This document shows positions 32,244 to 43,683 of a stretch of 64,000 nt of DNA, piece after piece. The stretch's first letter is position 1, and each line of letters begins with the position of its first letter. The notes under the pieces were generated by a model that ran no database searches, was not told the DNA's origin, and saw only the letters and a list, made by a program, of their open reading frames with translations. This DNA is from Liriodendron chinense. Lineage: Eukaryota; Streptophyta; Magnoliopsida; Magnoliales; Magnoliaceae. Made by a program: the position numbers and the translations under genes. The stretch covers positions 1,798,001 to 1,862,000 of the forward strand of contig PVNU02001548.1 in the NCBI GenBank assembly GCA_003013855.2, in the 5' to 3' direction.

Positions 32244-33389
32244 CCTCCTGCATGGCTAGTTGCCATGCAGTTGAACAATCCTCTTCAAAGTATGTCCATG
32301 CATATGCTAAAGAAAAGAAGTTCATTATGTTCTATGATTCGTTCATGAGAAAATTATTTAGAAAAATTTAGTTGTCTTTGATGTTTTTCGTTTATTCCTT
32401 GAAATTATGTGTTTTCTAATGTTGATGGATTCAATCTCTTTCTTCCATTCATTTTATCAAAAGAAAATAAAATTTGAACAAGTTTTGTTTGTGTTAGTTA
32501 TATCACTAATGGTTGCCTGTTTCGTAGATATAATATAAAACATGGATATTGCAGAATGCCTAGGGAATCCTTATAGTGAATGAAACACTGTTGAATCCAA
32601 TACTAATTCAATTGTTTGGTTTGTAGTACAGTTTTCCATGAAAATGTAGAAGGGCCAATGGTCTAAGGGAGAGAGTTGTCTCTCATAACCTTAGAAATTG
32701 ACATTTAACACGTTTTTTGGAAAAACCAATTTTCATATATTTTGAGTAACACGTTGAAAATGGAAATTGATTTCAATACTTTTTTCCCAAACAGTGGAGA
32801 AGTCGAATTCCATGGAAATCAAATTCATTTCCAGAGTCTTCAATGTATCTAAACACCTCCAAAGAGCAATTTCCTTGGTCATTGTTATTTTAGAATCTCG
32901 AATCCTACATTTGGAAAAACCCAAGTTTGGGACTACCAAATGGGAGTGGAGGCTTTGCTAGTATCTTGGGATCCGTGGTTTAAGCAACAAAGACAAATAT
33001 ATCAACCCTTGCGACATGACAGTGAAGATGGACAACAGGAGAGCCCGCGCACCAGCAGAATGTTTGAATCTTGTATGAACCAAAGAGGAGGGGGAGTTCA
33101 AGAGGAAAGAATATTGGAAACTCTTTTATTGGGTTTCCTCATGTCGTTTCACTCTCAGATATATACTTTACATGTGAATAATCCTTAAAAAAGCCCTCTC
33201 CAGAAGGGTCCTCTTCCTCTACTAGATAGCATGCCAAAACTTGAGAAAGGTCTTACAAAACAAGTTTCTTCAATCATTCAGGTCCAAGGTGTGACAATCA
33301 TTAAGTAACAAGCCTTCATATCTATTCACACCATCTTATTCCAAGGCCTCTTAGTCTTAGGTCTTCCTTTCATTATCTTTTTTGTTCCT
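32241..33389. other. Presumed intron sequence, no exon recognised
   Basis: AT-rich DNA without recognisable protein similarity. Short open frames at 32767-32961 and 32940-33188 have no family resemblance and no I-region signature such as the expected MQ..IERY. Nothing else is seen. Confidence 0.4.
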
Positions 33390-35656
33390 TCAACTGGAAT
33401 AAAGGAGTATTTGTGAAGAGCCACAATATCTTAGAAAATATAGCTCTTGCCAATGAAATGGTAAATGATATTGATCATAAAGGTTGGAGGTGCAAATGTG
33501 ATGTTCAAGCTGGACATAGAGAAGGTGTACAATAGATTTTGATGGGAATTTAAGGAGCAGGTGATTTGGAAGTTCAGTTTATCGGGCAATGGGTGAGGAT
33601 GGTAGAGAGATGTTGGAACAAGTGTTGGTTCTCTATTATGATTAATGGAAGAATTTCAGGGTGCTTCAAGTTGCCTAGAGGTTTGAGACAAAGTAACCCC
33701 CTATCTCCAGGTATTTTTATTATAGCGACAGAAGTATGAAGTAGAGGGGTTAAAAGCCTAATAGAGAGAGGCGTGTGTCGGTTTTACCACCTTCCACACT
33801 AATGCCGTGTAATTTCACATTTGTTGTTTATCGATTATACCATTTTGTTTGTGAATGGTAGGAAGTCCTTAGTAAGAACGATAAAGATCATTTCAAAGCA
33901 CTATGAAAAGGCATCAGGCTAGAGGATGAACAATGCTAAAAGTTATTTTATCTTATCCCCTAAAGCATCTCCAACTCATGTCTAGGTGATTGTGCAGGAA
34001 TTGGGCTTCAAGCATGCATGCCTTCCTATGATGTAACTTGGGTGCCGTTATCTAAGGGACAGCCAAGGCTCATTCAATTCTAGAATCTCATTTAGAAGAT
34101 GACGGGTAAGGTGGCAGGTTGTAAAGCTAACTTCTCACCTTGGCTAGAAGTTGTCCCTCATCAAGAATGTATTGGCAAGTTTTCTAGTGCACACTATGAC
34201 GATTTAGATATTTCGGCCACCATATGTAAGAGGATGGAATCAGCAACTACTGACTTCTTTTGAAGTGGATGTTAGAGAAGGAGGAAGTATCATTGGGTGC
34301 TATGGTCCGATTTGTGCTTCCTAAAGATGGAGGGTGGAGTTGGGGTGAGATGTTGTGGAGAAGGTCATGCAAAGTCTAAGGATGAAAATTTGCTGGAATT
34401 TATTGTAAGATAATCATTGTGGCGAAATTTATGGGGGCTAAATATCAAAGAAATACTTTCAAGGCCTTATAGGATGTGAATTTCAAAGTTATTGCATAAT
34501 ATTGTTTTGAAATTTGCTACTTCTAGTTCATAATTCTTGGATGGTGGGAAGAGTGTTGGATTTTTCAAATCCAATAGAAAATAATGTAAAAAAAATAAAT
34601 CCAGATTTAATCAAATTATAGGATCCCCATCAAGATATTATTAAGTTTCTATCAATAAAAAATCTTTACATCTATTATTACCTCTTGATCAATGACGTTG
34701 AATCGAAGTGTTCGCTGATGCCGCTTCTTCAAAGTAGGTGTTTCCCTAATCTATCCTAGACAGAGGAGATGGATTAGAACTAACACACCAACCTTAGAGC
34801 GGGGTTGAGGTAATACATGAGGGTTGTCTAGGGTGGACCCCATACTTTGAAACATGTGGACATGTGGAAGGAGGAATGTAAAGATGGAATCTCTCTCTTT
34901 ATAATTCTTTAATTCTATAATTCTCTCACTCCCTCTATCCCACTCTTACGTGTTGATGCCCTAAGGGGCTAGGGACGTTTGAGGCTAGCTCTCTGATCTC
35001 CCTCTGATATAGGATCTATTTATAACGAGTAAGGGTTGAGGGGAGAGATTTCTAAGGAGTGTGCAAGAATCACCAAGGGCTAGTCCTCTTTTGCCTTTCA
35101 CAACCACTACGGCCAGATTTCTAACATTGTAGTTGAGGCTCAAGCTATGTTAGATGGCATCCATCTCTGTTGGGAGAGAGACTACTCCAACGTCATAGTC
35201 GAAACGGATTTGAGAGTGATTTTGGAGGTGACTACTAGTAAGGAAGACTCTGGCCCAAGGAATATCTGATACATGCTAGGCAAAATCAAGAGCATGAGAT
35301 AGTCCATGAACCTCAAATTCTCCCACATCTTGCGAGAAGGTAATGCAGTGGCAGATGCCCTCGCTAAAATGGGTAGTAGTGGGCATCCTGACACGATATG
35401 TCTTTCTAGATCAGACCTCCTGATAGCGATTCGCGGGCTTCTTATGCCAGATAGTGTTAGGATTGGGGCGATTAGGAAGAGCAAAAGTCTCCCCAGCTAG
35501 TCTTTCTTAGGTGGTTGGGTTTCCTTGGGTGTACATGTTTCAGCGAGTGTCCGCCTAGCAGTTGTATAGCTTTGGGTTATATGATAGGTGTGGCTCGTCC
35601 TTTTTGTGGGCCCACCCGAATGAGCTTGTATCCCCCTTTTTTGCTTTTTTCAAGAA

Positions 35657-35662
<6 letters not shown>
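33390..35662 (+). mobile_element. LINE 3: strongly decayed L1-type element
   Basis: Frame-hopping translation gives KGVFVKSHNILENIALANEM, FKLDIEKVYNRF (first RT aspartate), CWNKCWFSIMINGRISGCFK, LPRGLRQSNPLSPGIFIIAT, and an eroded YADD region near 33825. RNase H at 35120-35500 retains VVEAQAMLDGIHLCWERDY and SHILREGNAVADALAKMGSS. The zinc region is missing, and about 400 bp of unrelated sequence (roughly 34690-35090) stands in its place. It ends in TTTTTTCAAGAAAAAAGAG before the poly-G tract. The 5' end is truncated. It is older than LINEs 1 and 2. Confidence 0.78.

Positions 35663-35688
<26 letters not shown>
35663..35688. repeat. Homopolymer of 26 G residues
   Basis: An uninterrupted G run directly after the purine-rich 3' end of LINE 3. 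It may be a sequencing or assembly artefact in length. Confidence 0.9.
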
Positions 35689-36448
35689 CTCTACCACTAC
35701 ATAGTCCTCCATATGCCTTATATGCAGCAATTCCCTAGGGAACTAGCTAGGGACATCCAAAGCTCGATTTTTTATATTCCTTTGGCATGTCTTATTTATA
35801 AGAAGTTAGGGTTACAGAGAGACACCAGTTATAGTGCTTTGCCACCCTACGGTCTTCCATATGCCTTATTATTTGGAAGTTTGTGATCCTGCTTAATCCT
35901 GAACTACAATTAACCAAATCCTTTCTCTCTCCTTAGCCATCATTCCTCGCCCAATATCCCATGTAGGTCCAAAATATGGATTGACATATTTTAACAATTA
36001 AATACCCATGAAGCTTGATTTAAAATAAATCTACCATTAAAACTCAAGTTATTTTCAAAATCAAGTGAAGGTTTTGCTTACTGGTTGCTCTTTGAGTGAT
36101 TTGGGGAGAAAGAAATGAAAGGTGCTTTTGAAATGAAAGCAAGAGGGAGAAGTGGGTCCAAAGTAGGGCAATTATTTATGTAGCTGAATGGGCTTCTTAT
36201 TTCAAATGCATTTTCTTTTCTTGTTTTAGCTAGCTTGAAAAACACTTGATGGTAGGTCCAAACCATAAGACAAGTCCAATAATAATATCCTGGGTAACCA
36301 AATGAATTCCTTATTGGATCATGTGAGCCTTAATCGGACCTTGATGCATGCACCCAACCACACACACATATAGCCATAAAAAATAATCTCATAAAGTGAG
36401 CCAAAGTACATGACACTAACATTCTTGGATGTATAGGTCCATTAAGAA
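35689..36448. other. No gene; possible small LINE relic at 36075-36240
   Basis: Mostly unrecognised DNA. Translation near 36080-36200 gives FGERNERCF and REKWVQSRAIIYVAEWASYF, weakly like the zinc/linker region of L1 ORF2 (W.ERN.RCF). The similarity is short and uncertain. Confidence 0.3.
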
Positions 36449-37245
36449 TAGAGGTGGGCAACGATCTGGGCTGGGCCGAGTTAGCCCTAGTTTGGTTTGG
36501 TTTGTTTTTGTGATAACCCCAGTTTGTGGATCGGCCCGGTTTGGGTTTTGGGCCGACCCATGTGGCCCGAGTTTGGTTTGCTCCAGAAAAATCTGGTTCA
36601 AGCCGGGATCGGTTTGGTTGAAAATTTCGAACTAGGCCAGGTTGAGTTCGAATCGGTGGCAGCTCTTTTTCTTATTTATTTGTTTAAATAGAAAAGAATT
36701 TAAAATTTTAGAAAAATAAAAAAAATACAAAAGTATCTTACTACATGATGTTTAACATCCTCCAAAGGAGGGGTGCAACTTCAAAATAGACATGTAAGAG
36801 CCTTTTCCAAACAAAAGTACACAAGCATAATTTTACAAGTGCAAGGAAACAATTTGCATTCATGTATATGTATTATGTATTTTTCACGTCATTGTGTATA
36901 TTTATTATCCAAACCAACCATCCATTTTTATATATCATTTTAGAACTTGATCCCAAAATGGAATCATATCCAAAGCTCAAGTGGATCACACTATGGGAAA
37001 CAATACTGTGCTTCCAATCTACAAGTTGAATCAAGCCGAATCAAATTGAGCTGAATCAAACCAAGCTTCGAGCTGAGCCGAGCCGAGCCGGTGATGCCCT
37101 AATTTGAGCTTGGTTTGTTTTTTCAAATGAGCTTGACTCCAAGGCTTGGTTTGATTTGAACTTCTATTCGAACCAATCCAAGCCGAGCATTTTCAAACCG
37201 AACTGAGCCGAGCTTTCGAGCTGGCTTGGTTTGTGCCCAGCTCTA
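36449..37245. mobile_element. hAT-type MITE with 8-bp target-site duplication
   Basis: The left terminus TAGAGGTGGGCA and right terminus TGCCCAGCTCTA are inverted repeats. ATTAAGAA flanks both sides (36441-36448 and 37246-37253), the 8-bp duplication expected for hAT transposons. The interior has GGGCTGGGCCGAG / GAGCCGAGCTTTCG subterminal repeats. 36860-37015 contains a fragment of the family A long-TIR element. No transposase is present. Confidence 0.88.
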
Positions 37246-37253
37246 ATTAAGAA

Positions 37254-37960
37254 TAATAAGATTATATAGAAGGTACATGTGTATAAAATGTGTACAAAGA
37301 TAAACATATAATTAGTAATTAAGATCATCTATAAAATAGTCTTCCTCTAATATATTCCTCTGCATGTCCCATCAGCTTTACTTATTTATCCTAACAAAAG
37401 ACAAATAGCGTTTCATGCTCAATAAAAATTTCTTAATTGAATAAGTAATGATAAAATTAATTTCTCCCCTCAATGATCTTTTCCAATGGATAGATCATGG
37501 AAGGTCAAGAGACCCATGTGTCTAATCATGTAAGTTGGTGCAGCCCACCTAAAAGAGCTGCCCCACTCAACTTATTAGCTGAAAGGTCTTAGAGGTCTAT
37601 AAAGTTGGAGATCTAACAGCCAAGTCATGCAAGATTAAGAAATTTGAACCTTCCTATCATAGATTAGCTGGTGGTACCCACCTATAGATAAACTAAAAGT
37701 GTTCCTGAATGAAGATGGATGGAAGATCCGCAACCGTTCTGATAAAGCCGCTCATCATAAATAGGCCAGTGCGACCACATATATTAAATCTACAAACCAG
37801 AAGAGGTGACCTAGTTGGGGTTCACTTGTTCGATTGGCACAGAAGAGGTGTCAAATCAGAGACCAAAGTGCACCAAAGCAAAGTATACCATTTAGACTAA
37901 ATTCAATTTAGAAATTGGGAGATGTGGAGCTGAAACCAGTGTTGTCATATTTAAAAATAT
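37254..37960. other. No recognisable feature
   Basis: AT-rich sequence without similarity to proteins or to other repeats in the window, apart from short chance open frames. Confidence 0.4.
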
Positions 37961-37986
37961 GTGATCACACAATCGCATAATATGGC

Positions 37987-38023
37987 CCACATGGCATATG
38001 TGATGGTCACATATGCCATGTGG
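37987..38023. repeat. Inverted repeat, 17-bp perfect arms, 3-base loop
   Basis: CCACATGGCATATGTGA (37987-38003), TGG loop, then TCACATATGCCATGTGG (38007-38023). It lies in a wider ~130-bp patch of GATCGCAT / ATGCGATC / GCATATG motifs (37965-38100), probably the core of a small foldback repeat. Confidence 0.9.
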
Positions 38024-38267
38024 TTCATATGCGATCGCATGTGGCATAATATGATGCATGTATGATCGAATAATTGCATGTGTGATCACATATGCATTCC
38101 AATGGTTGGAAATTTGACTGTTGGACATTTAAATTTAAAAAAAATAAAATAAAATTGGTGCATTTGCCTATAAAAAGGCACTTCCTCCTCCCTATTTGAA
38201 ATATTGTTTTCTTGATTCTCTCTAATGCTCTCCCTCTATCATTTAAATGCCTAATCTCTCTCTCTTA

Positions 38268-38298
38268 AGAAGGGAAGATTCAAGGGTTTAAGATTCAT

Positions 38299-38341
<43 letters not shown>

Positions 38342-38356
38342 AAGAAGGGAAGATTC
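38268..38356 (+). repeat. CT-rich minisatellite, left of the Copia insertion
   Basis: The unit AAGAAGGGAAGATTCAAGG plus TTTAAGATTCATTCTACTCT(CT)n is seen here and at least twice more at 43565-43720. The Tork-like element is inserted within a GATTC of this unit. Confidence 0.85.
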
Positions 38357-39004
38357 TGTTGGGAGTCTTATAAAACTGTGCAAAAACTGTGTCCATCGAC
38401 TAGTCGGCCAGTGGACAGTTTGTCACAGCAAGACTGGACAGATTTCTGGGGGTCTCAGATCGGTCGGCGGACCGGTTTGCAGGAGACTCCGACCGGTCGG
38501 TCGATCGGTTTGTAGGAGACTCCGACCAGTTGCCCGACCGGTTGTATTATGAGGCAGAAGGACAATTTTAAGGCAAAACTTCGTTGGACAATTTTGGTCG
38601 GTCACCGATCGGTCGGCTAACTAGTCGGCCGACGTGCGGCAGAATTCTTCTCTGACACGTTTATGCGTTGTAAGTTTCTAAATTTGGTAGGAGGCCTATT
38701 TAAACACCTCCTAATCATGTTGGGAGGTATCCTAATCACGTCTAAGGAGTCCAAACTCGGATTAGGGCATTGGGAGAGTGATTTGTGAGGTTAGAGGTGA
38801 GTTTTGTTCATCTTTGGGATCTACTTGTGGGTAAATTAGCTTTGTAATAATTTGAGATTCATAGTGGAGGTGTCGCTTTGTGTCGTCGTTTTTCCGGCAA
38901 GGGTTTTCCGCGTAAAATTTGTTTCCTTTTGTGTTGATTGCTTGTGTGGCTGTGTGGTGATTGTTTGATTTTCTTCGGTGCTTCCGCTAACTGGATTTCC
39001 AACA
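38357..39004 (+). repeat. 5' LTR of the Tork-like element
   Basis: 648 bp. The palindrome array at 38396-38640 holds ACCGGT at 38471, 38492 and 38537 along with CGATCG/CGGTCGG variants, part of it as a tandem repeat of GGAGACTCCGACC. TATTTAAA, a TATA-like box, is at 38697-38704. The sequence TTCCGCTAACTGGATTTCC leads to the AACA end. Confidence 0.9.
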
Positions 39005-39006
39005 AG

Positions 39007-39018
39007 TGGTATCAAAGC
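39007..39018 (+). other. Primer-binding site of the Tork-like element
   Basis: TGGTATCAAAGC, two bases after the LTR end, differs by one base from the usual TGGTATCAGAGC complementary to the 3' end of initiator methionine tRNA. Confidence 0.85.
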
Positions 39019-39060
39019 TATCGTTGGAAGGTTGAAGAACAAGTTTTCTGAGACAATCTC

Positions 39061-39832
39061 ATGGCTTCAAGTACGAAATTTGATGTTGAGAAGTTTTCGG
39101 GTAAAAACAACTTTGAGTTGTTGAAGGCGAAGATGAGGGCCGTCCTAACTCAACAAGGGGTGATTGCCTTTGGAAAGGGACCTACCGACATGGAAGATGA
39201 TGAGTGGAACAGGATGGATGAGAAAGCTATGGCCTCAATTCAAGCGTGCCTTGTTGATGACGTCCTCTATAACATTATGAAGGAGAAGACCGTTGTAGAC
39301 ACATGGACAAAGCTAGAGAACATCTATGTGAAGAAATCTCTAGAAAATCGCGTGTATCTAATGATGCAACTCTTCACTTTGAAGATGGTGGAGGGGACAG
39401 ATGTGGAGGACCACATTAGTACGTTCAACAAGTTGATGTGCAAGTTACTTGATTTGGGTGAACATATGAAGGACGAGTTTCAAGCCTTAATCTTGTTGAA
39501 CTCGCTTCTTAGTTCATATGAGTCACTCAGGGACTCGTTGTGCGCGGGTAGGGACACGATTAGTGTTGAGACCGTAGTCTCAGCCCTTCAGTCGAAGGTA
39601 ATGAGGCAGAAGAGCGATGACGCTAATTCTTCCCCTGATGCACTGATTATGAGGGGAAGAAATTCCGAGCGAGGTGAAGGATCGTCGTGTTCTTGATCCA
39701 GGTCAAAGGGCAAGAGCAAAGCGAAGTTGAAGTGTTGGGGATGTGGCCAAGTTGGGCACATGAAGAAGGACTGCAAGAGTCACAAGTATAAGAAGGATAA
39801 GTCAGGAGACTCCTCTATGGTAGCCAATACCG
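39061..39832 (+). pseudogene. Tork-like gag with zinc knuckle
   Basis: An open frame from ATG 39061 encodes a UBN2-type Gag (MRAVLTQQGVIAFGKG, WNRMDEKAMASIQACLVDDV, LYNIMKEKTVVDTWTKLENI, MMQLFTLKMVEGTDVEDHIS, LILLNSLLSSYESLRDSL). A TGA at 39694 breaks it. Reading then resumes through a lysine-rich region into the zinc knuckle CWGCGQVGHMKKDC (39733-39774, CX2CX4HX4C). Gag packages the RNA in the cytoplasm. Confidence 0.9.
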
Positions 39833-40350
39833 CTGAAGCTGAAGAATGTGGTAGTGATGTGTGCGAGGTTTTTACAACGTCCAAGATTGGATCTCTCAGC
39901 GATGAGTGGATCATGGACTCCGGGGCTTTGTACCAAATGTACCCGGATAGGAGTGCCTTTACTTCCTATTAGGAGTATGAGGGAGGCTCGGTATTTCTAG
40001 GCGATGACTACACCTGCAAGGTTATGGGAATTGGTATTGTACGCATAAAGATGTTCGATGGGATCAAACTAACCTTGACAGAAGTGAGGCAGGAAGTGAG
40101 GCACGTTCCTAGGTCGAGGAAGAATATGATTTCTCTTGGTGCACTCGAGGCATTAAGGTGCAAGTTCATCGGTTTTGACTGGTTCTGCAAAGTTTCAAAG
40201 GGGGCCCTTGTAATTATGAAGGAACAGAGGCATGAAAACATTTACAGGCTGATTGGGTGCACTTCAGTAGGTGGAGCTGTAGCGATTGTAGCGGATTCCA
40301 TGTTTGCACGTATGTGGCATGCACACTTAGGCCACATGAGCGAGTAGGGC
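39833..40350 (+). pseudogene. Tork-like protease and pre-integrase region
   Basis: EWIMDSGALYQMYPD carries the DSG active site (usually DSGAS/DSGAT). A TAG at 39970 follows. Then VRHVPRSRKNMISLGALEAL and the GAG-pre-integrase motif MWHAHLGHMSE at about 40312-40345, ending in another stop. The aspartic protease would process the polyprotein. Confidence 0.85.
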
Positions 40351-41230
40351 ATGAATGTATTCTTTGAACGATCTTTGATTCCTTTAAATCTTTAGACTTT
40401 AGTATATGTGAACATTACATGTATGAGAAACGGTCTAGATTCTCATTTAAGGGGGAAACATGTATGTAAAATGGTGCTTGAATATGTTCATTCCAATGTA
40501 TGGGGGCCGTCACCCGTTATTTTTGTTGGGGGTCATTGTGGTTTGTGTCATTTATCGATGACTATAGCCGAAATGTTTGGGTTTATTTTCTGAAAAATAA
40601 ATCCGATATCTTCACGACTTTCAAATATTGGCAGGCGATGGTGGAGAATTAGTCAGGGAAGAAACTGAAAGTTTTGAGAACCGACAATGGAGGTGAGTTC
40701 ACTTCCAGAGAATTTAACACGTATTGTAAGGATGAGGGGTTCATGAGACACAACACAATGCGCCACACGCCAGAGTAGAATGGTGAGGTAGAGCGGAGAG
40801 AGCCCGATCCATGATTAGTGATGCTGGGTTGGGCAAAGTGATATGGACTGAGGCCGTTAACACGGCTTGTTACTTGATAAATCGGTCACCCTCTATGGCA
40901 ATTGAATGTAAAATTTCTGAGAAAGTGTGGAGTGGTCGTATGCTAGACTACTCAAGTTTGCAGGTCTTTGGTTGTGAGGCTTACTCTCATGTATCGTCAG
41001 TTGAAAGAGATAAGTTAGACCATAGGGCTAGAAAATGGATCTTTGTGGGCTATAGTGATGGTGTGAAGGGTTATTGTATATATGATCATGTCACATGGAA
41101 GATCACCCTGAGCCATGATGTTAAGTTTGATGTGGATTCTTTGTTCCGTAAGGATGCTACAAAGGAACCAGAAAAATCAGAGATTGTTGACATACATAAT
41201 GACAGAGATGTGATACGGGCCGATACTTAG
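40351..41230 (+). pseudogene. Tork-like integrase core
   Basis: After several frame changes, the reading includes a decayed DDYSRNVWVYF equivalent, then KKLKVLRTDNGGEFTSREFN (second aspartate), RHTPE*NGEVERR (E region with TAG for Q), then GKVIWTEAVNTACYLINRSP, SLQVFGCEAYSHVSSVERDK and KWIFVGYSDGVKGYCIYD. Stops at about 40652 and 40778 and a one-base shift near 40795 mark decay. Confidence 0.88.
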
Positions 41231-42160
41231 GCACAGACAGAGGTACAGGATCAGGTGGAGCAGCCGCCCGTGCGAAGAAATCCACTTAGGGATCACATGG
41301 TTACTGGTAAGGTATATGGATGACTTGAACATTGCATTCGCTCTCATTACAGATGAGGGGGATCCGTCTAATTTTAAAGAGGCACTATAGGATGTAGATG
41401 TTGAAAAGTGGAAGATGGCAATGCAAGATGAGATGAGCTCCTTGTACAAGAATGAGACTTGGGAACTTGTGGAGCTTCCAGTGGGCCGAAAAGCGATTGG
41501 GTGCAAGTGGATTTTTCGGAAGAAACAGGATGGAACAAGGCAAGGTTGGTAGCGAAAGGGTATGCTTAGCGTGAAGGCATGGACTTCAATGAGATTTTTG
41601 TGCCGGTTGTGAAACAATTATCTATCAGGTTCGTGTTGGTGTTGGTTGCCCAATATGACTTCTAGCTGGAACAGATGGATGTAAAGATTGCCTTCCTGCA
41701 TGGGGAATTGGAAGAACATATTTACATGGGGCAGCCAGAAGGTTATATAGTGCAAGGGTCGAGAACAATGTTTGCAGGTTGAGGAGATCATTGTACGGTA
41801 TTAAACAGTCACCTAGGCAGTGGTACAAGAAATTTGATTCATTCATGATTAGTTAGGGCTTTTCCAAGAGCGGGTACGATCATTGTGTCTATTTTAAGAC
41901 ATTGAATGATTAAAAGTTTCTCATACTGGTGTTGTACGTCGATGACATGCTTATTGCCAGTCATAACATATTTGACATTGATGTGTTGAAGACTCAGCTT
42001 TCAGGGACATTCGATATGAAGGATCTGGGGGCTGCAAAAAGGGTTCTTGGCATAGATATTCATAGAGACGGGAAGAGGAGTAGGTTGTGGGAAGAGGAGC
42101 AGGTTATGGTTATTTCGGGAAGAATACCTTGAGAAGGTGTTAAAGAAGTATGAGATGGAC
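41231..42160 (+). pseudogene. Tork-like reverse transcriptase
   Basis: Motifs in order are VEKWKMAMQDEMSSLYKNET, WELVELPVGRKAIGCKWIF, then LVAKGYA, QMDVKIAFLHGELEEHIYM with the first catalytic aspartate, RSLYGIKQSPRQWYKKFDSF, and LVLYVDDMLIASHN with the YVDD box at about 41932-41945. In-frame stops (41569, 41664, 41854) and a frameshift near 41540 and 41755 are seen. Confidence 0.9.
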
Positions 42161-43009
42161 AAGTTTAAACTGGTTAGCATTCTCAAGCTTTCTTTTGAAC
42201 AATGCCCCAAGACAGATGAAGAAAAGCATGTTATGTCTCATGTGCCCTATTTAAGTGATGTGGGCAGTTTAATGTATGTCATGGTCTGTATAAGACCAGA
42301 TATTTCACTGGCTATGGGTGTTGTTAGCTGATTTATGTCTAACCCGGGCAAACAACATTGGGAAGCTGTGAAATGGCTACTACGATACATTCGGAGTACG
42401 CAGGACTACGTCTTGACGTTTGAAAAGTCCAATGACAAGTTGGTTGGTTACGTCGATTCTGATTACGCAAGTAGTGTGGATAATAGGAAATCGACTTCAG
42501 GGTACTCGTTTGTGTTAGCGGGTGGAGCGATTAGTAGGATGTTTAAGCTTCAGTCTGTGGTGGCTCTTTCCACTACTGAAACTGAGTATATGGCTGTGAC
42601 AGAAGCTTTCAAGGAGGCTGTTTGGTTGAAATGAATCATAAATCAGTTGGGGCTTCAGTAGGAAGTTGTGCTGGTTAATTGTGACAGCTCTAGTGCTATC
42701 AATTTGACTAAAAATTATGTTTATCACTCTCGTACTAAACACAGTTATGTGCATCACCATTTTATTCGACAGGTGCTTGAGGAAGAAGATGCGACTCTGG
42801 ACAAGATTCACACTAGCGTGAATTCGACGGATATGCTAACCAATGTGGTCCCTACGAAGAAGTTCAAGTTCTGCGTAACTTCTCTGGGATTGGCGAAAGC
42901 TTGATGAAGACGCAATGATGCATGAGAAGTGACGACATTATGATTGATGAAGAGCTGATTTATGAAGAGAAGAGAAGATGGTTTGAAGTTTTGAAGCCTC
43001 GGTGGAGTT
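42161..43009 (+). pseudogene. Tork-like RNase H and 3' untranslated region
   Basis: VPYLSDVGSLMYVMVCIRPD, ISLAMGVVS, NPGKQHWEAVKWLLRYIRST, LVGYVDSDYASSVDNRKSTS, then ALSTTETEYMAVTEAFKEAV and TKHSYVHHHFIRQVLEEEDA match Copia RNase H in order. Stops occur at 42330 and 42634. The frame ends at 42902. About 105 bp of 3' UTR ends in GCCTCGGTGGAGTTT, a weak polypurine tract, before the 3' LTR. Confidence 0.9.
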
Positions 43010-43564
43010 TGTTGGGAGTCTTACAAAACTGTGCAAAAATAGTGTCCATCGACCGGTCGGCTAGTGGATAGTTTGTCACAGCAAGATTGGACATATTTTT
43101 GGGGGTCTTAGATTGGTCATATTATGAGGCAGAAGGACAATTTTTAGGCAAAACTCGTTGGACAGTTATGGTCGGTCATCGACCTGTCGGTCGACGTGCG
43201 ACAGAATTTCTCTTACGCGTTTACACATTATAAGTTTCCAAATTCCATAAGAGGCCTATTCAAACACCTCCTAATCGTGTTAGGAGGTATCCTAATCACG
43301 TTGAAGGAGTCTAAACTCGGATTAGGGCTTTGGGGGAGTGATTTGTGAGGTTAGAGGTGAGTTTTGTTCATCTTTGGGATCTACTTGTGGGTAAATTAAC
43401 TTTGTAATCATCTGAGATTCATAGTGGACGTGTCGCTTTGTGCCGTAGTTTTTCCCACAAGGGTTTTCCACGTAAAATTCATTTGCTTTTGCATTGATTG
43501 CTTGTGTGGCTGTGTGGTGATTGTTTGATCTTCTTCGGTGCTTCCGCTGACCGGATTTCCAACA
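43010..43564 (+). repeat. 3' LTR of the Tork-like element, with internal deletion
   Basis: 555 bp against 648 bp in the 5' LTR. The difference is mostly a deletion matching about 38467-38543 of the 5' LTR, which removes the three ACCGGT copies. The TATA-like box reads TATTCAAA here. It is followed by GATTC, the target-site duplication. Confidence 0.9.
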
Positions 43565-43598
43565 GATTCAAGTCTTTAAGATTCATTCTACTCTCCTA

Positions 43599-43641
<43 letters not shown>

Positions 43642-43683
43642 TAAGAAGGGAAGATTCAAGGCTTTAAGATTCATTCTACTCTC

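Larger units (their letters stand above)
38357..43564 (+). mobile_element. Tork-like Ty1/Copia retrotransposon
   Basis: Full-length element, 5,208 bp, with LTRs TGTTGGGAG...TTTCCAACA and a perfect GATTC duplication (38352-38356 and 43565-43569). The order gag, zinc knuckle, protease, integrase, RT, RNase H is that of Ty1/Copia. The Gag start (KFDVEKFSGKNNFELLKAKM) and pol motifs resemble Tork/Tnt1-type elements (inference). At least ten stops or frameshifts in gag-pol make it non-autonomous. Confidence 0.92.
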
